This document shows, piece after piece, positions 7,993 through 17,397 of a stretch of 51,440 nt of DNA. Source of the DNA: an uncultured Oscillospiraceae bacterium (lineage in GTDB: Bacteria; Bacillota; Clostridia; Oscillospirales; Acutalibacteraceae). Every line of letters begins with the position of its first letter. Position 1 is the first letter of the stretch. The stretch lies in NCBI GenBank assembly GCA_900549755.1, contig URPQ01000005.1, forward strand, positions 1 to 51,440, in the 5' to 3' direction. The notes under the pieces are model-generated. The model saw nothing but the letters and a program-made list of their open reading frames with translations, was not told the DNA's origin and made no database searches. A program made the position numbers and the translations under genes.

Positions 7993-9144
7993 ATTCTTTA
8001 TTTCTTCAAGCAGCCTGCTTTTTGTGTTAAGTGTAGGGTCGGGTATTACGTATTTTCGCAGGGCTTCAAGCATTTCGCCTGTTTCTCTGCCTCTTATGCC
8101 GAGTTTTTTAAGATCTTCGCCCCGTATTTTAAGGTCGGAGATTTTATAAGGCTCGGCGTTTTCTATTATTTCCGATAGCATATTCCGCGCGTTTTCACAG
8201 TTTTCACCGTAAGCCGCCTTATAATCGAAATAATTTTCGACCGATACAGGCGAGGTTAAATAAAGCATTTCTTTAATTTTGGGCTTTGTTTTCGGAAAGG
8301 GCATATTAAGAAGCGTAAGCATATCCCGCGCGGCTTTTTTGGTTTTGTTCGGCACCCGCAAAAAGTCCAGTGCGGCTGTAACATCTGCTCCGCCCGAATA
8401 AAGAAAGGCAAAAAGCTTTGTATCGGCAGAGCCTAAAAGCGGCAATATGCCGTAATCGGGGGAGGTATTAACCCCTAAAAAGCCAAGCCCGCCTATATCG
8501 GTCAGCGGTTTTAAAGCGGCGGGGTTTTTGCCGCAAAGGGTTTTTAAAAGCTCGGAATAAATTCGCTCCGCACTTACGCTTTTAAGCGTGGGCGCATACT
8601 CTAAAGCCGCTTTAAGGGTGTTTTCTTCTATATTAAACCCTAAAACCGAGGAAAAGCGGAAAAGACGCAAAATTCTCAGCGCATCCTCATAAAATCGGCG
8701 CTCGGGCTCGCCCACCGCGCGCAAAATTCGGTTTTGTATATCTTGCTTGCCGCCGAAAAAGTCCTTTAAGCCGTCCCTTTTATTATATGCCATTGCGTTT
8801 ACGGTAAAATCGCGGCGGGCAAGGTCCTCGCGCAGGCTTTTTACAAAAATCACGCTGTCGGGGCGGCGGTGGTCGCGGTATTCGCCGTCTGTTCGGTAGG
8901 TAGTAACCTCGTTCGGAACACCGTTTATAATAACCGTAACCGTGCCGTGCTTTATGCCTGTGGGCACGGTTTTTTTAAATAGCGATATAACCGCTTCGGG
9001 CTCGGCTGAGGTGGTAATGTCAAAATCGTGCGGGGTATCGCCGTTCAGCATATCGCGCACGCAGCCGCCCACGGCATATGCTTCATAGCCGTTTTTTTGC
9101 AAGGTTTCAATAATATATTCGGTGTCGCTCGGTAAAAATAGCAT
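7975..9144 (-). CDS. cca: CCA tRNA nucleotidyltransferase
   Basis: Adds or repairs the 3' CCA of tRNAs using CTP and ATP. The nucleotidyltransferase head has GGCVRDML, DFDI with the metal-binding aspartates, the TYR segment and RRDFTVNAMAYN; the neck has ILRLFRFSSVLGF. The open frame extends 40 codons further upstream, but the start at 9144 (MLFLPSDTEY) has a GAAAGGAAAA ribosome site and gives 389 residues with the catalytic head at the usual position. It is divergent from murC. At least tRNA-Leu in this window already encodes CCA, so repair may be the main role. Confidence 0.9.
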   Translation of the reverse strand: MLFLPSDTEYIIETLQKNGYEAYAVGGCVRDMLNGDTPHDFDITTSAEPEAVISLFKKTVPTGIKHGTVTVIINGVPNEVTTYRTDGEYRDHRRPDSVIFVKSLREDLARRDFTVNAMAYNKRDGLKDFFGGKQDIQNRILRAVGEPERRFYEDALRILRLFRFSSVLGFNIEENTLKAALEYAPTLKSVSAERIYSELLKTLCGKNPAALKPLTDIGGLGFLGVNTSPDYGILPLLGSADTKLFAFLYSGGADVTAALDFLRVPNKTKKAARDMLTLLNMPFPKTKPKIKEMLYLTSPVSVENYFDYKAAYGENCENARNMLSEIIENAEPYKISDLKIRGEDLKKLGIRGRETGEMLEALRKYVIPDPTLNTKSRLLEEIKNLRSNF

Positions 9145-9232
9145 AATTTTTATTTTCCTTTCAAAAAAGGGTTTATTTTTTTGCCGTTTAGCAATATAAT
9201 AGTAAGTAATAATGTTTTTAAGGAGACCGATT

Positions 9233-10609
9233 ATGAAACAGCTTCGCGATGAGGATAAAATCATAACACAGGTAAAGCATATTCATATGATAGGCATAGG
9301 CGGCAGCGGAATGTGCCCGCTTGCCGAAATACTGCACGGTAAGGGGTACATCCTTACGGGGTCGGATAATAACGAAAGCGACCCCTTAACCAGAATTAAA
9401 AATCTCGGCATAAAGGTTTATATGGGGCACAGGGCTGAAAACATAAAGGGCGCGGAGCTTGTGGTGTACTCCGCCGCAATAGCCGCCGATAACCCCGAGC
9501 TTTGCGCCGCGCGCGAGCAGGGCATACCCACAATGGAGCGCTCGCATATGCTGGGGGCGCTTACCCGCCACTTTGATAACGTTATAGGGGTATGCGGCAC
9601 GCACGGCAAAACCACCGTCACCTCTATGATAACACAAATTTTAATTTTAAACAAGATGGATCCTACCGCGGTTATAGGTGGAAAGCTTCCGCTTATAAAT
9701 TCAAACGGTATTTCGGGCAAATCGGAAACAATGGTTTGCGAATCATGCGAGTTTGTTGATACCTTTTTGCAGCTCTCGCCCGATATTGCGGTGCTGCTTA
9801 ATATTGATAATGACCACCTTGATTATTTCAAAACTATGGAGAATATGACCCTCTCTTTCCATAAGTTTTTGAAAATGGCGAAAACGGCGTATATAAACGG
9901 GGACGACAGCCGCGTTTTAACCGCCGCAAAGGATATTGAGGCGAATATTGTTACATTCGGCTTCGGTGCGGATAATTTTTACCGCGCCGAAAATATAGAA
10001 AGCCGCAAGCGCGGTTTTGCGTTTGACGTGGTAAAGAATAACGAAAAAATAATAAATATTGAAATGCATATACCGGGTAAGCACAATGTTTTAAACGGGC
10101 TTGCCGCGTTTGCCGTGTGCTTTGATATGGGCGTTTCGGCAGACGGAATTAAGGACGCTGTTGAAAAATTCACGGGCGCGGGCAGACGTTTTGAATTTTT
10201 GGGCGAGTACGACGGCTTTATGCTGGCTGACGATTACGCCCACCACCCGACCGAAATAAAAGCCACCCTTTCCGCCGCAAAGGAGCTTGATTATAATAAC
10301 GTTATAGCGGTGTTTCAGCCCTTTACCTTTTCGCGCACCGCGCTTTTAAAGGATGATTTTATAAAGGCGCTCTCCATTGCCGATAAGGTAATACTGACCC
10401 CGATTATGGGCTCACGCGAGAAAAATACCTACGGCATTAAAAGCGAGGACTTAGCGGCGGGTCTCCACGATGTTTGCGTAGTGGACGGGTTTGAAAATAT
10501 AGCCGATAAAATTGAGGAGATCGCCCGCCCCGGTGATTTGGTTATTACAATGGGCGGCGGCGATATTTACAAGGCGGCGCACATTATACAAGGCAGGCAC
10601 ACCGAATGA
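9233..10609 (+). CDS. murC: UDP-N-acetylmuramate--L-alanine ligase
   Basis: ATP-dependent ligase that adds L-alanine to UDP-MurNAc in the cytoplasm, the first peptide step of peptidoglycan synthesis. It has the N-terminal GIGGSGMCPLAEIL nucleotide-binding loop, the ATP loop GTHGKTT at 122-128, the central SCEFVDTFL region and the C-terminal DDYAHHPTEI motif typical of MurC. The start at 9233 (MKQLRDEDK) follows AAGGAG by 8 bases; the longer frame from 9212 lacks a ribosome site. Length is 458 residues, normal for the family. The stop overlaps the AlaX-like gene as ATGA. Confidence 0.95.
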   Translation: MKQLRDEDKIITQVKHIHMIGIGGSGMCPLAEILHGKGYILTGSDNNESDPLTRIKNLGIKVYMGHRAENIKGAELVVYSAAIAADNPELCAAREQGIPTMERSHMLGALTRHFDNVIGVCGTHGKTTVTSMITQILILNKMDPTAVIGGKLPLINSNGISGKSETMVCESCEFVDTFLQLSPDIAVLLNIDNDHLDYFKTMENMTLSFHKFLKMAKTAYINGDDSRVLTAAKDIEANIVTFGFGADNFYRAENIESRKRGFAFDVVKNNEKIINIEMHIPGKHNVLNGLAAFAVCFDMGVSADGIKDAVEKFTGAGRRFEFLGEYDGFMLADDYAHHPTEIKATLSAAKELDYNNVIAVFQPFTFSRTALLKDDFIKALSIADKVILTPIMGSREKNTYGIKSEDLAAGLHDVCVVDGFENIADKIEEIARPGDLVITMGGGDIYKAAHIIQGRHTE

Positions 10610-11748
10610 CCGAAAAGCTGTACGATAAGGACTCTCATTTAAAGGAATTTACAGGCACGGTATTATCCTGCAAAAAAACGGGGGAAAAATATGCCGTGAC
10701 TTTAAACCGAACCGCATTTTTCCCCGAGGGCGGCGGTCAGCAGTCAGACCGCGGATATATAGGCGGCGCGTATATATCGGACGTGCAGATAAAAAACGGC
10801 GAAATACTGCACTTTGCCGATAAGCCGCTGAGTGTGGGACAAGCCTATGACTGTAAGCTGGATTTTGATTTTCGCTTTCGCAATATGCAGAACCACTCGG
10901 GCGAGCATATAATTTCGGGAATTGTGCACCGCCTTTACGGGTTTAATAACGTAGGCTTTCATTTGGGAGCGGAAATGACCATGGACTTTGACGGCGAGCT
11001 TACAAGACGTCAGCTTGACGAAATTGAAGACCTTGCAAACAAAGCGGTGTATGAAAATCTGCCCGTTAAAGCCTACTACCCGACCGACGAAGAGCTTAAA
11101 CAACTTGATTACAGAAGCAAGCTGGATTTAAAGGAAAACGTGCGTATAGTGGAAATAAAGGGCGTGGATGTTTGCGCCTGCTGCGCGCCGCACGTTAAGG
11201 CAACCGGCGAAATAGGCATTATAAAAATTCTTGATTTTGAAAAATACAAGGGCGGCGTAAGGCTGATTGTAAAATGCGGGGCGGACGCGCTGCGCGATTA
11301 CCGCGAAAAGTACAAAAACGTGTTGGAAATATCAAATCTGCTTTCCGCCAAGCAATTTGAGGTATCGGCGGCGGTTGTGCGGCTGAATGAGCAGTTATCA
11401 GCCGAAAAGGCGGCGGCAGCCGCGCTTAAAAAACGCCTGATTGCCGAAAAGGCGGCGGGCTTTGAACCCGATACCGATAAAACCGCCGTTTTTGAAAACG
11501 GGCTTGATATTAAGGAGCTGCAATTATTAGCCGATGCACTGTGCCAAAAGGCGGGCGGCATACGCGGCGCTTTTTCGGGGGCTGACGGTGCTTTTTCCTT
11601 TGCAATATGCGGCGGAGAAACCGCGCTCGGAAACTTTTTTGCGAAATTCAAAGCCGCGTTTAATACCCGCGGCGGCGGCAGAAACGGCATAAGGCAGGGC
11701 ACTGTGTGCGCCGAGCGGGCGGAAATTGAAAGGCTTTTCAAAGAATAA
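10606..11748 (+). CDS. AlaX-like alanyl-tRNA editing protein with DHHA1 domain
   Basis: A free-standing editing protein that removes serine or glycine wrongly attached to tRNA-Ala. It resembles the C-terminal half of AlaRS: a second-additional-domain fold with zinc ligands H97 and H101 (HSGEH) and C192/H196 (CCAPH), an alanine-rich helical linker, then a DHHA1-like domain ending GGGRNGIRQGTV. At 380 residues it is the long AlaX form. Translational coupling to murC (4-base overlap) links quality control of alanyl-tRNA to a gene that uses free alanine; whether that matters is unknown. Confidence 0.85.
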   Translation: MTEKLYDKDSHLKEFTGTVLSCKKTGEKYAVTLNRTAFFPEGGGQQSDRGYIGGAYISDVQIKNGEILHFADKPLSVGQAYDCKLDFDFRFRNMQNHSGEHIISGIVHRLYGFNNVGFHLGAEMTMDFDGELTRRQLDEIEDLANKAVYENLPVKAYYPTDEELKQLDYRSKLDLKENVRIVEIKGVDVCACCAPHVKATGEIGIIKILDFEKYKGGVRLIVKCGADALRDYREKYKNVLEISNLLSAKQFEVSAAVVRLNEQLSAEKAAAAALKKRLIAEKAAGFEPDTDKTAVFENGLDIKELQLLADALCQKAGGIRGAFSGADGAFSFAICGGETALGNFFAKFKAAFNTRGGGRNGIRQGTVCAERAEIERLFKE

Positions 11749-11767
11749 AAATAAGGGTGATGTTTAA

Positions 11768-13105
11768 ATGGCAAAAACACGGACAAAAAGACAGCAGGCG
11801 ATTGTAAAACGGCGAATTTTTTTAACCTGCTGCGCGGCGGTGCTGCTGGCGGTAGCGGCGCTTGTGGCGTTTTCGGTAAACGCGGTTTTAAAATCGGGCG
11901 ATAAAAAGAAGCCCGATAATTCGCAGAGCACCGATTCTTCAAAGGTAGAAAGTGTTGTAATACCCGAAACCACCGCGCGGGTAATATCAACAGGCGATAT
12001 TATGGCGCACTCCACCCAAATAGACGGGGCGAGAACGCAATCGGGCGAATATGACTTCAGCCCCTATTTCAAGCATTTGTCGCAGTACTTTAAGGCGGCG
12101 GATCTTGCCGTTGCAAACCTTGAGGTCACTTTCGGCGGCACAGAATCGGGTAAATACAGCGGTTATCCCGCATTTAACACGCCCGACAGCCTTGCAGATA
12201 CCATAAAGGACTCGGGGCTTAATTTCCTTGTGACCTCGAACAATCACTCCTACGATACGGGGCTTTTCGGGCTTAAGCGCACGGCGCAGGTCTTAAAGCA
12301 AAAGGGAATTGAGTTTATAGGCACAAAGGAGGTTGAAACCGACCCCGCTTATGCCGTAAAAGAGATAAACAATATAAAAATAGGGCTTGCCGATTACACC
12401 TATGAAACCTCGGGGCAGACCCCCGGCAGGAAATACCTGAACGGCGCTATTATCGCGCAAGAGGCTAACAACCTTATAAACAGCTTTTCATATAACAGAA
12501 TAGACGAATTTTACACCGAGGCCGAAAAGGTGATAGGTGAAATGAAGGCGCAGGGCGCCGAGTTTATAGTATTTTATATGCACTGGGGCAACGAGTACCA
12601 GACAAGCCCCAACACCTGGCAGAAAACTATAGCGCAAAAGCTTTCAAACCTGGGCGTTAATATGATAATAGGCAGCCACCCGCACGTTATTCAGCCGGTG
12701 GAACTTATACGCCCCGAGGGCGGCGAGGGCTACACGATATGCCTTTATTCAACCGGAAACTGCATTTCAAACCAGCGGCAGGAAATAATGGACAGCTGCC
12801 CCTCGGGTCACACAGAGGACGGCTTGCTGTTTGATTTCACCCTTAAAAAGAATAAGGACGGCGTAGCTCTTTCGGACCTGAAAATTGTGCCGACCTGGGT
12901 GAACAGATATAAGGAAACGGGTCATAACGGATTTTTATATACCATATACCCGCTTGAAAACGCAAACGACGGCGCGGCGAAATTCGGGCTTTCGGGCACC
13001 GCGGCTACAAAATCGGCTAAATCCTACGAAAGAACCAAGGCCATTGTGGCGGCTGGGCTTACGCAGTGTCAGCAGCAGATAGGCTGCAATATTACTTTTC
13101 AGTAA
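11768..13105 (+). CDS. CapA-family metallophosphatase-like membrane protein
   Basis: A 445-residue protein with one N-terminal membrane anchor (about 18-40), an acidic/serine linker and an extracellular CapA/PGA_cap domain. The domain carries the metal-site motifs STGDIMAH, NLE, SNNHSYD, HWGNEY and GSHPH of the calcineurin-like fold. CapA belongs to poly-gamma-glutamate export, but lone copies like this are common in Clostridia and have no proven substrate. There are no capB or capC genes here. The ribosome site AAGGGTGATG is near the ATG, and galT follows after 15 bases. Confidence 0.82.
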   Translation: MAKTRTKRQQAIVKRRIFLTCCAAVLLAVAALVAFSVNAVLKSGDKKKPDNSQSTDSSKVESVVIPETTARVISTGDIMAHSTQIDGARTQSGEYDFSPYFKHLSQYFKAADLAVANLEVTFGGTESGKYSGYPAFNTPDSLADTIKDSGLNFLVTSNNHSYDTGLFGLKRTAQVLKQKGIEFIGTKEVETDPAYAVKEINNIKIGLADYTYETSGQTPGRKYLNGAIIAQEANNLINSFSYNRIDEFYTEAEKVIGEMKAQGAEFIVFYMHWGNEYQTSPNTWQKTIAQKLSNLGVNMIIGSHPHVIQPVELIRPEGGEGYTICLYSTGNCISNQRQEIMDSCPSGHTEDGLLFDFTLKKNKDGVALSDLKIVPTWVNRYKETGHNGFLYTIYPLENANDGAAKFGLSGTAATKSAKSYERTKAIVAAGLTQCQQQIGCNITFQ

Positions 13106-13120
13106 AGGAACTGATAAAAA

Positions 13121-14620
13121 ATGATAGACGAACAGGTTAGAAAATTAGTTTGCTACGGGCTTGAAAGGGGGCTTTTCACAGAGCGTGACGAGATATACGT
13201 TACCAACCGTATTCTTGAAATTCTGCAGCTTGACGAATATAACTGCGATACCGCGTTTGAGGGTGTAAATCTTGAAGAAACGCTGAAAGCCCTGCTTGAT
13301 TACGCCGCCGAAAAGGGACTGACGGAAAACGACACCACCCACCGCGATTTATTTGATACAAAGCTAATGGGGGCTTTAATGCCGAGACCGAGCGAGGTTA
13401 CAAATAGGTTTAAGGAGCTTTATGCCATATCCCCCAAGGCTGCTACTGATTACTTTTACACTTTGAGTCAGGACAGCGACTACATACGCCGCTACCGCGT
13501 GGCAAAGGATATAAAATGGTTGACTGCAACGCCCTACGGCGAGCTTGAAATTACCATAAACCTTTCAAAGCCCGAAAAGGACCCAAAAGCCATAGCCGCC
13601 GCCAAAAACGCGCCGCAGGCGGGCTACCCCAAATGTATGCTCTGCCGCGAGTGCGAGGGGTACGCGGGCAGAATAAACTTTCCCGCAAGGCAGAACCACC
13701 GCGTTATACCCATTACGATAAACGGCAGCGACTGGTGCCTGCAATATTCACCCTATGTTTACTATAATGAGCACTGCATTGTGTTTAATGCAAAGCACAC
13801 GCCTATGGCTATAAACCGTGCGTCATTTAAAAAGCTGCTCGATTTTGTAACCCAATTCCCACACTACTTTGTAGGCTCAAATGCCGACCTGCCTATTGTG
13901 GGCGGCTCAATTTTAAGTCACGACCATTTCCAGGGCGGCAACCACACCTTTGCAATGGCGAAAGCGCCGATTGAGACTGAACTGCATTTTGACGGCTTTT
14001 CGGATATTGAGGCGGGAATCGTTAAGTGGCCTATGTCGGTAATACGCCTGCGCTCTGAAAATACCGAAAGGTTAGTTGAGCTTGCCGATAAAATACTTAC
14101 CTGCTGGCGCGGATATTCCGACCCCGACGCCTTTATATTTGCCGAGACAGACGGCACGCCGCACAACACAATAACCCCGATAGCAAGAAAAGCGAACGGC
14201 AAGTTTGAGCTTGATTTGGTGCTGCGCAACAATATTACCACGGCTGAGCACCCGCTCGGCGTTTTCCACCCGCATGCGGAGCTGCACCACATTAAAAAGG
14301 AAAATATAGGTCTTATTGAGGTTATGGGTCTGGCGGTGCTGCCTGCGCGCCTTAAAAACGAAATGGCACTGCTTGAAAAGGCAATGCTCGAAAACCGCGA
14401 TATACGAAAAGACGAGGCGCTTGCAAAGCACGCGGACTGGGCAAACGAGATACGCAAAAAACACGGCGAGCTGACCGAAGACAATATCAGCGGAATAATA
14501 AGGGACGAAATAGGTCTTGTATTCTCACGCGTGCTTGAGCACGCAGGTGTTTTCAAGCGCACTGAAGAGGGCAGAGACGCATTTTTGAAATTCGCCGCGG
14601 GTGTTAATAAATGTTCATAA
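13121..14620 (+). CDS. galT: UDP-glucose--hexose-1-phosphate uridylyltransferase, type 2
   Basis: Transfers UMP from UDP-glucose to galactose-1-phosphate in the Leloir pathway. The 499-residue protein is the Firmicutes type-2 form: the active-site block SHDHFQGGNHTF carries H267, H269 and Q271, with nucleophilic histidine chemistry as in other GalTs, and the zinc-type cysteines of the E. coli form are replaced. Further family segments are RQNHRVIPI and FHPHAELHHI. galK and galE are not in the window. The 3' end overlaps the AEC transporter gene by 10 bases, so the two are probably co-expressed. Confidence 0.92.
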   Translation: MIDEQVRKLVCYGLERGLFTERDEIYVTNRILEILQLDEYNCDTAFEGVNLEETLKALLDYAAEKGLTENDTTHRDLFDTKLMGALMPRPSEVTNRFKELYAISPKAATDYFYTLSQDSDYIRRYRVAKDIKWLTATPYGELEITINLSKPEKDPKAIAAAKNAPQAGYPKCMLCRECEGYAGRINFPARQNHRVIPITINGSDWCLQYSPYVYYNEHCIVFNAKHTPMAINRASFKKLLDFVTQFPHYFVGSNADLPIVGGSILSHDHFQGGNHTFAMAKAPIETELHFDGFSDIEAGIVKWPMSVIRLRSENTERLVELADKILTCWRGYSDPDAFIFAETDGTPHNTITPIARKANGKFELDLVLRNNITTAEHPLGVFHPHAELHHIKKENIGLIEVMGLAVLPARLKNEMALLEKAMLENRDIRKDEALAKHADWANEIRKKHGELTEDNISGIIRDEIGLVFSRVLEHAGVFKRTEEGRDAFLKFAAGVNKCS

Positions 14621-15531
14621 CCGTTTTTACCCAGGTCTCCGTTTTAATGCTGATGATAGCGGCGGGCTTTATTGCGGCAAAAACCGGAATCATGACCGAG
14701 GCGGGCGCCGCCTGCTGCACCGATATTGCGCTGATAATAGCAACGCCCTGCGTTATTATAAAATCGCTTATGCGCAGGTTCGACGCGGCGGTTATGAAAT
14801 CGCTGCTGCTGGCTGTTGCTTTAACCCTTTTGGTGCAGGTGCTTATGATTACTCTCGGTACGCTGCTCCTTCGCTCAAAGGACTTAAGGCGGCAGCGAAC
14901 CCTGCGTTTCGGCTCGATTTTCGCAAACTGCGGGTTTATGTCGCTGCCGCTGCAGGAGGTAATGCTGGGGGCTGACGGCACGCTTTACGGCTCTGCCTAT
15001 GTTATAATGTTTAACCTTGTGGTGTGGAGCTACGGTGTTTACCTTATAAGCGGCGACAAACACTACATACAGCCGAAAAAGCTTTTTGTGAACCCCGGCA
15101 TTGCGGGACTGCTTATAGGGCTTATAATTTTCGTGTTTTCCGTTCCCGTGCCTCATGTGCTTTCATCTACCGTAAATTATCTTGCGGCAATATACACCCC
15201 GCTGCCCATGCTTATAATCGGCTATCATTTAAGCAAAACCAACGTGCTTAAAGCCTTTAAGGATATTAAGTGCATTGCGGCGGTTGTATTGCGGTTGTTC
15301 GTTTATCCGCTTGTATCCCTCGGGGTTTTGTACCTTTTGGGGGTGCGCGGCACGCTGCTCGTCTCTGTAATAATATCGTTAAGCGCGCCTGTTGCGGCTG
15401 TTACCACAATGTTTTCTTCAAAATTCGGCGGAGGCGATACGGCGCTTTCGGTCGATATGGTGTCGCTCAGCACGGTTTTATCAATTATTACAATGCCGGC
15501 GGTTATAACACTGGCGCAGATTTTGGCGTAG
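14611..15531 (+). CDS. AEC-family (auxin efflux carrier-like) transporter
   Basis: An integral membrane protein of 306 residues with about ten hydrophobic helices in two inverted halves, each half containing a helix broken by Pro/Asn (IIATPCVII and the NCGFMSLPLQ segment), as in the AEC/BART superfamily. Bacterial members move organic acids such as malate or other small solutes; the substrate here is unknown. It starts inside the end of galT and probably shares its transcript. Confidence 0.85.
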   Translation: MFITVFTQVSVLMLMIAAGFIAAKTGIMTEAGAACCTDIALIIATPCVIIKSLMRRFDAAVMKSLLLAVALTLLVQVLMITLGTLLLRSKDLRRQRTLRFGSIFANCGFMSLPLQEVMLGADGTLYGSAYVIMFNLVVWSYGVYLISGDKHYIQPKKLFVNPGIAGLLIGLIIFVFSVPVPHVLSSTVNYLAAIYTPLPMLIIGYHLSKTNVLKAFKDIKCIAAVVLRLFVYPLVSLGVLYLLGVRGTLLVSVIISLSAPVAAVTTMFSSKFGGGDTALSVDMVSLSTVLSIITMPAVITLAQILA

Positions 15532-15622
15532 TAATTGCAATTATTCACAATTTGTTTAATAATTTTGTAAATTTGTTTGGTATTATGGTTTAGAACCAAA
15601 TTTTATGCTTGGAGGAATATAA

Positions 15623-16684
15623 ATGATCGAAGTAACCGGACTCAGCAAAAGGTACGGTACTTATCTCGCCGTTAAGGATGTAAGTTTCAGCATCGAAAAG
15701 GGCGAGGTTATCGGCTTTTTGGGTCCAAACGGAGCGGGTAAGTCCACAATAATGAATATACTTACCGGCTATCTTTCACTGACCCAGGGTAAGGTGGAAA
15801 TTGACGGGTACGATATTGCCGAATACCCCGAGGACGCAAAGAGCAGAATAGGCTATCTGCCCGAAATACCGCCGCTTTATACCGATATGAAGGTGCGCGA
15901 GTATTTAAACTTTATTTACGACCTTAAAAAGGTTAAATTCCCGAAAAAACCGCATATTGACGAGATTTTAAGACTTGTTAAAATCGACAATGTGCAAAAC
16001 CGCCTTATAAAGAACCTTTCAAAGGGCTACCGCCAACGCGTAGGCTTTGCCCAGGCGCTTATAGGCAACCCGGATGTACTTATTCTCGATGAACCGACCG
16101 TCGGCCTTGACCCCAAGCAGATAATTGAGATAAGAAATCTTATAGCCCGTCTCGGCAAAAACCACACGATTATTCTGTCTTCGCACATACTTTCCGAAAT
16201 TCAGGCGGTGTGCAAGCGTGTAATAATTATAAACAAGGGGCAGATAATTGCCGACGACACGCCCGAAAACCTTTCAAACAAGCTGTCGAGCGACCATTCC
16301 CTCGTTGCGCGCATAGTTGCTGGCGAGCAGGAAATGATTGACGCGTTAAGCACAGTAAAGGGCGTAAAATCGGTTACATCCCTCGGCAGAAAAGAGGACG
16401 GCTCTTTCGATTTCCTTATAGAGCCCGAGCACGGCGCAGATGTGCGCGCCGAGGTTTTCAAACGCATAGTATCCCGCGGGAAGACCCTTTTATCGCTTAC
16501 CAGCAACAAGGTGTCTCTCGAACAGATATTCCTGCGGCTTACGGAAGCTGCCGATAACGACGAGGCAAAGCGTATGCTCGGAATAACCGAAAAAACGGAA
16601 ACGGCGGAAAAACCGAGCGTTGAAATAGCGGATGACGGCAGCGTTACCGTGAAGACAGAGCAGGCAGAGGAGGCAGAGCAATGA
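15623..16684 (+). CDS. ABC transporter ATP-binding protein (GldA-like)
   Basis: The ATPase of an ABC-2 type exporter. It has Walker A GPNGAGKST at 34-42, the LSKGYRQR signature and Walker B LILDEPTVGLDP, then the switch histidine in LSSHILSE. A C-terminal extension of about 110 residues ends in an acidic tail. The start has GGAGGAA 9 bases upstream. It overlaps the permease gene by 4 bases and heads a four-gene cassette with GldG-like and DUF4340 proteins. This arrangement resembles Gld-type cassettes found widely outside gliding bacteria; the cargo is unknown. Confidence 0.87.
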   Translation: MIEVTGLSKRYGTYLAVKDVSFSIEKGEVIGFLGPNGAGKSTIMNILTGYLSLTQGKVEIDGYDIAEYPEDAKSRIGYLPEIPPLYTDMKVREYLNFIYDLKKVKFPKKPHIDEILRLVKIDNVQNRLIKNLSKGYRQRVGFAQALIGNPDVLILDEPTVGLDPKQIIEIRNLIARLGKNHTIILSSHILSEIQAVCKRVIIINKGQIIADDTPENLSNKLSSDHSLVARIVAGEQEMIDALSTVKGVKSVTSLGRKEDGSFDFLIEPEHGADVRAEVFKRIVSRGKTLLSLTSNKVSLEQIFLRLTEAADNDEAKRMLGITEKTETAEKPSVEIADDGSVTVKTEQAEEAEQ

Positions 16685-17382
16685 GCGCGGTATTTAAAAG
16701 AGAATTCAGGGCGTATTTCACAACGCCCATAGGCTTTATTGTTATAGCGGCGTTTTACTTCTTTTTAGGGCTGTATTTTTCAATGATATACAGCTACGGC
16801 AGCCCGGATATTGCAACGGTAATAGTGGCAATGTCCACCGTTATTGTGTTCACCATGCCGGTGCTTACAATGCGCCTTATGAGTGAGGACAGGCGGCAAA
16901 AGGTAGACCAGGCGCTGCTTACGGCGCCTGTTAGCCTTACATCAATTGTGCTTGGCAAATTTTTCGCGGCGCTTGCGGTTTTCGCAATCGGTTTTGCGCC
17001 CACGGTTATTTTTGAAATAATAGTGGCATCGTATGTAAGCGTAAACATTATGTCGTATATATATGCGCTTTTCGGTATGCTGCTGCTCGGCAGCGCGCTT
17101 ATTTCAATAGGTATGTTTATATCGTCACTTACCGAAAGCCCGGTAATTTCGGCTATACTCACGCTCGTAATAAATATACTTGTGCTTTATATGTCCAACT
17201 TCGCAAGTATGATAAAGGTTTCATGGATAGCTACGGTAGTTGAAAAAGCAGCGTTTATAAGCGCCTTTGAGAATTTCGGCGAAAACATACTGTCTGTTGC
17301 GGATATTCTCTACTTTGTAAGCATAAGCGCGGCGTTTTTGTTCCTGTGCGTCCGCTCGCTTGATAAGAGAAGATGGGCTTAA
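16681..17382 (+). CDS. ABC-2 type permease
   Basis: A 233-residue integral membrane protein with about six helices, starting MSAVFKREFRAYFTTPIGF, a typical opening of Gld/NosY-like ABC-2 permeases, and with MRLMSEDRRQKVDQALLTAP, the cytoplasmic segment that contacts the ATPase. It is coupled to the ATPase gene by a 4-base overlap and is followed after 15 bases by the GldG-like gene. Confidence 0.87.
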   Translation: MSAVFKREFRAYFTTPIGFIVIAAFYFFLGLYFSMIYSYGSPDIATVIVAMSTVIVFTMPVLTMRLMSEDRRQKVDQALLTAPVSLTSIVLGKFFAALAVFAIGFAPTVIFEIIVASYVSVNIMSYIYALFGMLLLGSALISIGMFISSLTESPVISAILTLVINILVLYMSNFASMIKVSWIATVVEKAAFISAFENFGENILSVADILYFVSISAAFLFLCVRSLDKRRWA

Positions 17383-17397
17383 AGGAGGGTGAGCAAA

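Noticed and set aside
11298..11990. 230-codon minus-strand frame opposite the AlaX-like and CapA genes
   Set aside because: It is antisense to two well-supported genes, low in complexity (Pro/Ala/Ser-rich), with no ribosome site.
13918..14562. 214-codon minus-strand frame opposite galT
   Set aside because: A codon-bias shadow of galT; the product is Ser-rich without domain features.
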